DNA of 64,000 nt from Flammulina velutipes. Lineage: Eukaryota > Basidiomycota > Agaricomycetes > Agaricales > Physalacriaceae. The notes under the pieces are model-generated. The model saw only the letters and a program-made list of their open reading frames with translations. It searched no databases and was not told the origin of the DNA. Below, one piece after another: positions 20,452 to 31,713 of the stretch (position 1 is its first letter; each line of letters starts with the position of its first letter). Both the position numbers and the translations under genes were made by a program. The DNA is taken from assembly GCA_011800155.1 (NCBI GenBank), contig CM022374.1, positions 868,001 to 932,000 of the forward strand, given 5' to 3'.

Positions 20452-22167
20452 ATGTCTGTCGTCAAGCCCCATTCCCCCATCTACTCCCTACCTTCCGAGT
20501 TGATCTCGAAGATCCTCCTCCTTACTCTTCCCGCCGATCTCACGTACATCGCCAAACTTTGCACTGTGTGCACCTACTTCAAAGATGTCATCCAAGGAAA
20601 TCCTTCATTCTGGACGACCATAATCATCAACGAAAGCATCACCCAGCTACCACTCTACCCGACTCCCTACATTTCTCCGTGGACAGTCTCATCCGCCATC
20701 GAGACTGCTGTCTGCTGCTCGAACGGTCACCCTCTTCGCGTCGTCTTTGATCCAAAAGGCATGCATATCACGCAGAGCAATGTAGGATTCTTCATGCCTA
20801 TTTGCATCTCATTGCTCCAAGCCATCGACCAAATCTACGATTTCTCCATCTCCGGTGAATGCTGGGAACTCCAAGAATTCGTCATGCGTTTCTTTACCAA
20901 CCGAACGATGCCACGACTCGAGAACTTCGACCACCATTGGTCGACAAACGAGTTGTTTGGGGTTACGCTGGAACAGCACGAAGTGCGAAGTTCGAGTTAT
21001 CGGAATATGTTCAACTTTCCAATTGCTGTTAGCGACCCCGAGGGTAACGCACATAGGCGGTCGTGGGCGGGCTTGTTGTATCCTGCTCTGAAGAAGGTTA
21101 CGTTGGTGTCTGCGCCGTGTGATTGGCCACAGCTATCTATGGCTGGCTTAACGGAGCTGCGCATTGGACGCTATCCGCTAAACGTCAGGCCGACGCATAG
21201 CGAGCTCCGTGAGATGCTATCGTTGTCCAGGGACACTCTCCGGGTGCTGGAGCTGCAGGAATGTCTAGATGACCGCCCGGACACATTCTCCCAAGCGATC
21301 CCTCCCCTCGAATTTTCCGTCTTGGAGACTCTGGGTTTGGGATATACATTCCCCAATGAATTGGTTCCATTCTTCGCACACACGTCATTCCCTGCGCTCA
21401 AGCATCTGACTCTCCGGGATGTTCATGGACGACGACCGATGGATGCTGATATGCCCGCTCCGGTGATCCAGATGCCTCCTCTACCAACGACGGAGATGTT
21501 CAAGGCGATGCGCCGACTTCCTCTGGAGCAGCTGGAAACGGTTACTCTGGACAATGTTCGTTTCTTTGGTTCCCAGCAAGACCTCGAATTCATTCCTTAC
21601 TCCATCGAGATGGGCCTCGTGAAGGAAAAGGACATGCCGATCTTTTTGGCGTTCGTTCGCTCCCTCCGGTCGGTTAAGGAGCTGAGGCTCGGTGGAGCCT
21701 CGCTGGACAAATGGTTGTACTCCGCCATCCACTGCCCCGTTACGCACTTTGTGGATGGGATGCCAGTGGTGATGAAGATCGACGGAATGCACCCAGTCCG
21801 GAATCTCCCCAGCCTCCGCTCTGTCACGCTGGATGCTAGAACTTCGGTCGCGGAGTGGAGATGCGCGCAAGAATTTGTGGATGCACGTCAACAGACGTGG
21901 GCGCTTGGTGGTCGTCACCGTTCTGGGTTGGACCTTGACTTGGTAAAGATCCTAATTCCGGATGACATTGGTGTGCCTCCATCATGTATGGAGGATCTCA
22001 TTCGTTTTTGGGAGCGGCTGGGGATGGGTGAGGTGAGGTTTCAGTCGGGAGAGGATGGGGCTCTGGAGCCTCCGTCTGTTCTTGGGCATTGGCTGTTCAA
22101 CCCGCCGCCGAGGCTGCATCCTGAGGGGAACGAAGATGATCACGACGACATGGATGTAGATGAGTGA
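20452..22167 (+). CDS. F-box protein (intronless)
   Basis: A single open frame of 571 residues. The N-terminus carries an F-box (IYSLPSELISKILLLTLPAD, then LCTVCTYFKDVIQGNPSFW), the segment that docks on Skp1 in SCF ubiquitin ligases. The rest has irregular leucine-rich repeat-like strands (LEVLELQECLDDRP-like, LETLGLGYTF, LKHLTLRDVHGR, VKELRLGGASL) that would bind the substrate. The C-terminus is acidic (NEDDHDDMDVDE). It is only distantly similar to the trio at 40.8-46 kb, so it belongs to a separate subfamily. The substrate is unknown. Confidence 0.8.
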   Translation: MSVVKPHSPIYSLPSELISKILLLTLPADLTYIAKLCTVCTYFKDVIQGNPSFWTTIIINESITQLPLYPTPYISPWTVSSAIETAVCCSNGHPLRVVFDPKGMHITQSNVGFFMPICISLLQAIDQIYDFSISGECWELQEFVMRFFTNRTMPRLENFDHHWSTNELFGVTLEQHEVRSSSYRNMFNFPIAVSDPEGNAHRRSWAGLLYPALKKVTLVSAPCDWPQLSMAGLTELRIGRYPLNVRPTHSELREMLSLSRDTLRVLELQECLDDRPDTFSQAIPPLEFSVLETLGLGYTFPNELVPFFAHTSFPALKHLTLRDVHGRRPMDADMPAPVIQMPPLPTTEMFKAMRRLPLEQLETVTLDNVRFFGSQQDLEFIPYSIEMGLVKEKDMPIFLAFVRSLRSVKELRLGGASLDKWLYSAIHCPVTHFVDGMPVVMKIDGMHPVRNLPSLRSVTLDARTSVAEWRCAQEFVDARQQTWALGGRHRSGLDLDLVKILIPDDIGVPPSCMEDLIRFWERLGMGEVRFQSGEDGALEPPSVLGHWLFNPPPRLHPEGNEDDHDDMDVDE

Positions 22168-22378
22168 AACCATTGAAGCTTGAAGCTTGATACCCTACAT
22201 ATTCATTCTATGTCCTCGCCTCGTATATCTATCTGGCAAGCTATGTACCTACGTTATTTATTTAAAATGTAAATTTTTGCAGTGGCCTGAATGGAAATCT
22301 TGAGTTTAGGACGGGATGAGCAGGGACGTTTTCACTCGCAGTGCGTTGCATTACAGCAAATAATACGATTGCTTCTAG

Positions 22379-23295
<917 letters not shown>

Positions 23296-23486
23296 TGCCG
23301 AACCTTTAGGTTGGCACCTTACACAAATGCTATTCCGTGTGTTTTTGAGACTCGGTTCCCACGCTCCATATATATCCAAAGACTTTGAGACTCGGTTACG
23401 CGGTCCGTTAATTACCTGCCTGCCGCTAAGGCGCTGACGTGTCCAATGCTCCTTGCATTGACCTCTCACTTCCACCAACCAAATTC

Positions 23487-26400
23487 ATGGATCCCTACGC
23501 TCACGCTAATTATTCCTCTCCTTCCGGTGGCTTGTTGGATTTCTCAGCCCAGACTGCAACTAGCACCGCCGTCAACACACCGGCCTCTATGGCATACACA
23601 TTTCGAGTAGAGGAATCTGTGCGTCGTCGCCATTCTAACTCCGCCATCATACTCACCTACTCTCCTATAGTCTCCGCGGACCACGAGCACATTGTGCTCA
23701 CCTTCATCTGCCAACGATAATGATAATGATAATGATAAAACCTTTTGCAACGATCATGTCTCTGCCTCCTCCCCACCTACTCAAACAAAACCGTTGTATT
23801 CCCCTTCCGACTTTGTATCCCTCACCGACGAGGACAAAACTTCTGTCGTACATTCTCTAATCCATACACCTACTTTTGGCCTAAACGAACTACGTAAACT
23901 GGTGACGTTGCATCTCAATGTGAGCGCTCAGCACGCCAAAGGTAAAAAGAAGACATTGCAGGAGCTACGGGACTCCATGAAGTCCCATGTATGTTGTTCT
24001 AGTTGTCTTGTCCGTCGGGAACATGCACTCAAGGCTCGACTAACTGACCTTGTCAACCTTTCAGATGACGCTTTCCTTTTGTCAGCCAAGGCCCTCAAGC
24101 TCAAAAATATTTCTTCTGGTTCCAAGCCGACGAAGCGCAAAAATCCTACGGACTCTCCTTCATCTGCCCATCCATCTAAAAGACAGAAAACCTCTGTTAA
24201 CCAGTATCTTCCTGCCGCCGAATCTGATCAGGACAGTGACCCATGGCCCCAGTGTCTCCCGGCCGTTGAAAAGCTTGCGATCTTGGGTGAATATCATGAC
24301 GCTACTAGCAATGATGCTATTCGACGCCTTGAGTGCTCCTTCTGTGGTGCGCTTGAACCAAGACGGAATATATCACTGATCCCTGTTTCACAGCTCGACA
24401 TCTCTGTGTTGCTGACCGCCGTGGATGTCCTACGTCGTCAGACTGATCAGCCTGCTATTCAGGCATATCGTCCTGAGACTCTCCTTGACGGTTGTTACTG
24501 TCTATGCCCGCTTTGTAGACGTGAGGTCACACACAGTGCTTTTCAAAAGATTCCCGTGCGAAGCTATGCTAATGGTATGTGGACTGGCGACTTACCTGAT
24601 GCTTTGAGAAATCTGACGTTCCTCGAAGAGCAATGTATTTCCCGTGCACGCGCCACGAAGTGCATGTTCAAACTTGAACTTGGCCCATCCGGGCAGTATG
24701 CATCTCGTGGAAACGTCTGCATATTCCCGCAGGATCCGGGGCCTCTCGCGACATGTCTCCCTCCCCCGCTCACACAATTACAAGACGAAATATGTGTCAT
24801 TCTTGTCGGCTCTCCTGATACGGAGATAACAGCTGATATTCTTGCGAAAACTCCGCTCCTGGTGCGTCGCTCCAAGATAATTGAAGCGTTGAGATGGCTC
24901 AAAGTTCACAACCCGCTTTATAGTGATCTAGATATGAGCGTCGTTGAGTCCAATTCTGCCGAATACCCTGAACATGGTGTTCCTATCCCGACTCAAAGCA
25001 TTCTTCGCACCGAAGGATCTGCCTCTGAAGGCTCATCATATACACAACAAGCCAATGCTGAGGCGTTCACCACCAATGTTACACCATTCAGTATGCCGTC
25101 GTCTACTGTAATTGATGCTGACCACGTTGATTCAACGTACCAGATGCGCAAACTGGATGCACTTCGGAAGCTCAAGAACGGTACACAGCCTTTTATCAAG
25201 TTCCCTTCCGGCTCAACACCACTGGCGACTCGCAAGAACCCTAAACTATATGGTCTTCTCTGGCCAACTTTGTTTCCTTACGGCGTGGGCATGATGGAGA
25301 ATGATGACGCACGTTCTAACGACTCTACTGGGTTTCGTGAGGTGGATATGAAAACCCATGTCTCTCATCTACTTCAAAGCGGGTCTGATCGACGTTTTCA
25401 GACACATCTCTCGTACATTTTCATTGTCAATAACATCATGCAGCGGCGGAAAACATCCTGGAATGCCACATTGGCTGTCAAGAAGTCATGGTTCCCGCGT
25501 GTCGACAGGCTATTAGAAAGGATTACTGAGCCCACTATCGAGGCTTATTCAGCGAAGCTGAAGGATAATCCTTTCGCACGTCCAGAGACTGACGGAGAAA
25601 AGGCCGCGTCTCAACTCATGCAGTATGTCAACCATGTCTCTGAGCATGTTCCTGGTTCTATGACTGAGATCCAAAGCATGCGGGAGGAGATGTTTTCCAT
25701 CGTGAATACCGATGGTTTGCCGCATATCTTTCTCACCCTCAATCCTTCAGATACGAACAACCCTATCGCTCAGGTGCTTGCTGGTCGTGATGTTGACTTG
25801 AACAAATTCTTTGACGATCTAAAACCCGGAGCCGAAAATTTGGCGCGGTCGTCCCTACTAGCTCAGAACCCGGTAGCTGCTGCTCAGTTTTTTCATCTTT
25901 CTGTCACAAATTTACTAGAGATTCTCTTAGGGACAAAACGCAAGGACGGGAAAGGTATATTTGGTGAAGTCGGCGTATATTATGGTGTCGTTGAAGCCCA
26001 AGGGCGTGGAACGTTACACATTCATTTACTTATCTGGCTTAAACGAGGTCTGTCCCCCATAGCAATCAAAGAGCGCTGCCAGACTGATCCAGAATTTTCA
26101 GAACGGTTACTACGGTGGTATGATGACATATTCTCGCAAAGTTTACCTGATGGGACACACAGCTATCTGCGAGAGGAAGGTATGTATGCCAGACAGCCCG
26201 TCATGAGTCGACCTCTCGATCCTCGCCATGTTTCTTTCAAACAAAACTTTGCACAAGATCTTCGAGATGTTCTCGATAACACAGGACAGATCCATTCTCA
26301 TAATGCAACCTGCTTTAAACACCTTCCATTAAATCTGCGATCACTTCGTGATGACGACAAAGATTGTCGGTTTCAACTTCCGCGTGAAGTTGTGGAGAAG

Positions 26401-29400
26401 ACACATTTCGACGAAGACGGTAATGTGGTACTACAATGTCTGGATGGTTCTGTCAATGGATACAGCCCTCTCATCGTGGCTACGGAACGTTGTAATATGG
26501 ATGTTAAACCTATTGGTTCCGGAACAGTAGCTATGGCCATGTTTCAATATGTCGGGAACTACACAATCAAGTTTACCATGGACACAGCATTCGTATTCTC
26601 TGCTCTATGTGCTGCTATCAAAGCCATAGCGGACAATCCACCTATGGATATTGATGGTGAGATAGATAGTGCTGAACGTAGCCGTCTACTGATGGTAAAG
26701 ACTGCGAATAAACTTATCGGAAAACGTGAACTGACCAGTCAACAAGTCGCTAGTAAGCTTATCAGCACACCGAGCTGTTATACAAATCGCGCGTATCCGA
26801 GATTTTACTGGTCTGGTATGTTACGTGAAATTGCGCACGATGTGTTTGAAGCACGGGACGATATAGCAGAATCACATGAAGGCAATGAAGAGAATGACAC
26901 TGATCTCCCGCCACAGGAAGTGATTGATAAAGATAATGATACATATCTTGTTCTAACGAAAAACTTAATGTCCTCCCCGGATCGCCTTCAGACAGCCACC
27001 GCACGCACTCAAAACTCTCTTTTCAATGATATATTTTTCCGACCTGTCGAGCTGACAGAAATGTGTGCATGGGACATCATGTGTCATTATGCAAAGGAGG
27101 AATTGCCACGTTCAAAAACACAGGTGAAGACCTACCTACGTTTCAAAGTGGGCCACCCTCAATATGCGACACATTGTTTGAAGCAACTGAGTGAATCTGA
27201 AAAGGGACGAGTTCCTGTCTTGAAAGGATACCCAATCCCCCGGAGCGACAAGGATGAACAAAAGCTCAAGTACGCGGTAGCAATGCTTGCTTTATTCAAG
27301 CCATGGTCAGTTCACCGGGACCGGTTATTGAAGACATTTGATACATCGTGGGAAACAGAACTAAAGAACTGGCTATTAAACGCATCAGTGACGAGCAAAT
27401 TGGTGATGTCAAACATGCAGCTTCAGCACGAAAGCAAAGATGCGAAATATGACTATTCGGCAATGCGGCGCAAAAGAATGAATGAACTTAATACACGGTT
27501 CGGGGCATTCACTACAGCACTCGACGACAATGACAGTACCGAGTATGATCCGGAATGGGAAAATGCAATGCAGAGCACGATCGATCCAGACGATCAGCAA
27601 AGTTCAAGTGTTGAACAGATGCCTCCTAATGTTTGCCATATAATTGACGCGAGCCGAGGTTCTGGATTCTACACCGTGAAAAGCCCGCCAACAGCTAGCA
27701 CACGAGACAAATTTCTGCAATCTTCGAGAATTGCGACAGCCGGGGACAGAGAAATTGCTGACCAGTCAATACTGTCCATCCTTCGCGCGAAAGAACAATT
27801 ACTGAAGCAAAGATCTGATGCAGTATCTGGCACAAACAACGGGCACATTAATCAACGACGATCATCAGACAGTGTCCCGTGTCCATTTCCGACTGACCTT
27901 GAAGCAGAGATAGAGCGAGCAAAGCTTTTGAGTGAGAGGTTTTCACCTGAACTAGCGTGGGAAGATCTAAAACCATACCAAACCCTAGCTATCGCGTTGA
28001 TCAGGAAGCATGGCCTGAATGAACGTCAAATTCTTGCGTTCCTTCTTCTTGCAGATCGGGTTGGATGTCAACATCATACAGAAAGTCTTCTTCCTCCCCT
28101 ACGGCTCCTTGTCACTGGCCCTGGAGGAACGGGAAAATCACGCATATTCAATGCATGGACTGAGTTTCACCAAGAACTTGGAAGTCTTGAGCAATATCGC
28201 TTGACTGCACCCACAGGTGTCGTTGCGAGTGATATTGGTGGCTGTACAATTCATTCGGAGGCAGCCTTGAGAGTCAAACGCGACAATATGAGAGCCAACA
28301 CACCTGCCGGCCAGAAGGTCCGAGCTGCTCTTGAACAACGATTCGCTCCGTTAAGGACATTGGTTGTTGATGAGATTTATTTTATGGATCCTCAAGATAT
28401 GAGCCTTCTCTCGGAATACTGTAGTATTGCGAAAGGTGTAACAGAGCACCCATTTGGCCGCCTGAACATGATAACATGTGGCGATCCTGCACAATTACCA
28501 CCTCCAGGAGCATCACCACTTTTTGATAGAGAGTTAGTGAAATGCTATCAGTCTCAGACGTTGAATGCCTTGAACGTATCGACACAATATAAAGTCAAAG
28601 GAATCCAAGCATGGCATCAAGTCAATGATGTCGTTGTACTCACCGAGATCATGAGACAAAAAGGGGACGATCTGCTTATCGACATTCTCGGTAGACTTCG
28701 CACTGGAACGTGTACAGAAGCTGACAAAAGTGTACTTGATCAGTATGTTCTAGATAGTGATCAATGCAGACCAGAGACAAAGGAATTGACAGACATAACA
28801 CGGTGGCTCACCAATCCTTCCAAGGCCTGTCCATTGATTACATACACGAATGCTGCAAGAGACGCTCATAATATGGAAGCTGCTGCAGCATTTGCACAAG
28901 CTACAGGTCAGGAGTTCCATGTATACCATTCCGTGGACGCCCGTGGACGCGGCCCGAGAAAGCAAGAGCTTAGAGGAATTGCCGCTGAGGCGGCGTGGCG
29001 CATTCCAGTGAAAGATGCGAAAGACCTCGGTGGAAAAGTACCTCTTATTCCAGGAATGCCAGTATTTGGCACAACAAATATAGCCACAGAGCTTGGATTG
29101 TCCAAAGGGAGCCTCGGAACATTGGTATCTGTGACTTACGAGGAACACCGGGGTCGCAGGTATGCAGTATCAGCAACAGTAGACTTTCCATCGTTCAAGA
29201 GTGGTGGAGAAGAGCATCCACATCGTGTTGTACTGCGACCTGTGAGTGAATCAATCAAGTTCAAGTTACCAAACTCAGAACATGTTTATAGTGCAACACG
29301 ATCACAGCTACCTTTGATCCCAGCATTCGCATTCACCTCCCATAACTCTCAAGGCCGTTCGTTGGATGTTGCTTGCATCGATCTAGCTAGTTGTCGATCT

Positions 29401-29622
29401 ATTCAAAGTGCGTATGTGATGTTATCTCGACTGCGATCTTTGAAAGGTCTCTGTATTTTAAGACCATTCAGAATAAACAGGATTAAGAATCATATATCCC
29501 AAGAGTTGCGCCAGGAATTGAAGCGAACTGAAGATCTGAGCATGAAGACTTCAGACGCTGCCAAACAGACATTGTCGTGGTACTATTCGCGATTTGCCAG
29601 TGTGACAAGTGTGACAGGCTAA
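23487..29622 (+). CDS. Helitron rolling-circle Rep / PIF1-like helicase
   Basis: Two exons (23487-23618 and 23671-29622) give about 2,027 residues without a stop. The order is: an Asn/Asp repeat linker, a helical N-terminus, a Cys-containing DUF6570-like region (LECSFCGALEPRRN, YCLCPLCRREV), and the Helitron-like N domain (LYGLLWPTLFPYGVG). The Rep nuclease has its HUH motif as HIH at residues 827-829 (GTLHIHLLIW) and two tyrosines at 1004 and 1008 (FQYVGNYTIKF). The C-terminal SF1B helicase has Walker A GPGGTGKS at 1527-1534, Walker B VVDEI at 1609-1613, a Q-containing motif III (CGDPAQLPPPG) and motif VI-like SHNSQGRSLD...YVMLSRLRS. All catalytic residues are in place, so it is probably active or was very recently. 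Splicing is inferred from GTGCGT...TATAG. Confidence 0.9.
23716..23737 (+). repeat. Hexanucleotide repeat (GATAAT)n
   Basis: A short tandem repeat of GATAAT, about 3.7 copies, inside the Helitron gene. It encodes an alternating Asn-Asp run near the N-terminus of the protein. Confidence 0.85.
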
Positions 29623-29701
29623 CTTTTCTCCGACTATCATGACCCGCGCCACCCCGGTAGGGACAGCGCACCACCAGTGAAGGTCAGTTTACACTGGCTA
29701 A

Positions 29702-30028
29702 TGATCAATACTGACAATCTGCAGACAGTGATTAATACTACCAACCAAAATCGCTCAATCTACCACTCACCAGACACGTCTTGACCGCGATAAAATCACT
29801 GCAGCGAACTCGATGGATGAAAACGGACTCAACTTGTCTATTCTCTCCCTGATTGACGGCCCACAGAGGATCCACCTGGTTGGTAATTGTCTCCAACCCA
29901 AGCCCTTCCTTTTAGTGCTCAAACATTCTAGCAGTGGAGTCTCAGGTATTCGGATCCACATAATATTATTCCGTCGTCGTATAAAATAAGTGAGCGCTTC
30001 CACTCTATCTTCATCCCTCTCTTCCACT
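29702..30028. other. Intergenic region downstream of the Helitron
   Basis: About 330 bp between the proposed Helitron end and the next gene. It must include that gene's promoter. A TATA-like ATAAAATAAG lies near 29980, about 45 bp before the start codon. Confidence 0.4.
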
Positions 30029-31390
30029 ATGTCTCACTCTTCCGAGTCTGCCTCGAACGCCGACAACGTCATGGACGTCGACAATGTCCATAGATTGCTC
30101 TATGTCCTCGATGAAAGGAAGATAACTCGTTTGGCCAAGCAGAACTCATATGTCGGCACCGCAAGCAGTGGCCCGAACAGTGATAAGCCAGCAACCTTGA
30201 TCAAGAATGCGCCTATTGAATTGGGTGCTGATCAGGCATACTATCCTCAGCTCCAGTGAAGTCCGCTTTTTACTATCTCTGGCATGGTTTAATTGTGTTG
30301 CCGTTATAGGGGTAGTCGCATGGAGGTGTCATTCACCCTCTGTCCTCGGTCTTCCAGTGCATATAACAACGGCCCCGACGGCAACGCAGTGCTAGAGTCG
30401 TACAAGGACGCCTCTCAGTGCCCCGACGGCATACTTGTCGAGACCAGCAAGGCAAACGAGACTCATTTCCAGAAGACCGCCACGCACGACGGGATAGTGT
30501 GGTCTGTATTCGTGTACGTCCTCCCGATGCAGTCTGTTTACATTCATTGACCATTTCGAAAGTTTTCCTAGCGGTTTCCTCCAGCATGCTCGGTCCTACG
30601 AATGGAGTACATCTGGGCCGCCAGTCAACACTGATGCACGCCAGTTCGCAGTTAATGTAACACAAGCACTCGATGCAACATTCGAGGTGAGCATGCGTCA
30701 CCGATATGACCTGGTCCCCATTATTTACCTTTTGTCAGCGTCACGCGAAGAAGTTGAACAAATCCTTCAAGCCGAACGCGAACGGACCCGAAAACACTAT
30801 GTTCGTCTTCGCAAAACGCTCTGTCTTCGTACCTAGCCCAGCGCCTCTAGACGTGTGTTTTCCTGTGCGACGACTACTGCCAAAAGCTAACAATACATCA
30901 GGAAGGACGTGCTAGCGATTACAACGATCCGTTTTCCGTTCTGGGAAAGTTTCCTGATTTCAAGTTCAATCGCATTCCGGAGGTGCTTGTCATTGATCAT
31001 GCACACAAAAGATCTGTCCCGATGTCATTCCATCACTTGCATCTTTTGGAGCGCTCGGTGGTGCTGCAGGTTGTCACAGAGCCCCGTGTAAGTTACAATG
31101 CTTTCATTGATGCCCATATCCGCCGTCCGGTGTTAACCTGATGCTTTCCAGGCGTTCGTGCACAAAGGTTCTCTTGGTTGGGATTATCGTCTCACTTGCA
31201 TCAAAGTCCTTGGAAAGGTATTTTCGAGTAGTTTCTCATTTCAACGCTATCACTGACTCTCTAACAGAAGGATTCCGCATTGGCTATCAGCCCTTCGAAG
31301 ATGGTCCAAAAGCGTCAACAGTACTTCTTGGACGACGATGACGATGATGACGATGGACAACCACAGGATAAGAGGCCACGAACTGCTTGA
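30029..31390 (+). CDS. Hypothetical protein, probably nuclear
   Basis: I do not recognise this family. Six or so exons splice cleanly into one frame, which argues for a real gene. It starts MSHSSESASNADNVMDVDNV, followed by DERKITRLAKQNSY. Middle exons give RMEVSFTLCPRSSSAYNN, FLQHARSYEWSTSGPPVN, ENTMFVFAKRSVFVPSP, DPFSVLGKFPDFKFNRIPEV and HLHLLERSVVLQVVTEPR. The C-terminus has an eight-Asp run and a basic stretch (DKRPRTA) like a nuclear localisation signal. No transmembrane segment or signal peptide is visible. It lies just behind the Helitron, but nothing ties it to that element. Confidence 0.6.
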
Positions 31391-31550
31391 AAGCTGCTAC
31401 AATGCTCGCAACCCATAGACTACAATACGTACCTGCATAATATCATTCATCTTCCCGAAACATGTAAAAGGTTCGGCCCTCGCCGCTTGCGGCCATACCC
31501 CCAGTCATGAAGAACGAAAAGCAATAAATTTTGATGGATTAGATTTGACG

Positions 31551-31594
31551 GTCTGCCGGCCGCCGGTTGCTTGATGAGGCGACGGCCGGCAGAC
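31551..31594. promoter_or_regulatory. 12-bp perfect inverted repeat upstream of citrate synthase
   Basis: GTCTGCCGGCCG (31551-31562) and CGGCCGGCAGAC (31583-31594) form a perfect 12-bp dyad with a 20-bp spacer, about 120 bp before the citrate synthase start. The arms contain CGGCCG, reminiscent of CGG/CCG half-sites for Zn2Cys6 regulators. It could also fold as a hairpin. Function is inferred only. Confidence 0.5.
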
Positions 31595-31713
31595 GTTATT
31601 CTGCACACGTGATCCCTCCGTGATCTCCGTGAAAAATCGGAAGCGGAACCCCCAAAGTTCAAAAACTCGGAGTTTTGTAGTGACGCGAACCTTTCCTTCG
31701 TACCACCACCATA

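Larger units (their letters stand above)
23487..29701 (+). mobile_element. Autonomous Helitron (5' end not located)
   Basis: The segment holds one long gene for a Helitron Rep-helicase and a possible 3' terminus. After the stop codon, a perfect stem CCAGTG...CACTGG (29674-29697) is followed at once by CTAA (29698-29701) and then T, as expected if the insertion site is A/T. The usual spacing between hairpin and CTRR is larger, so this end is tentative. The 5' TC end should lie in the 190 bp before 23487 but is not identifiable by eye. The coordinates given are therefore minimal. Confidence 0.6.
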
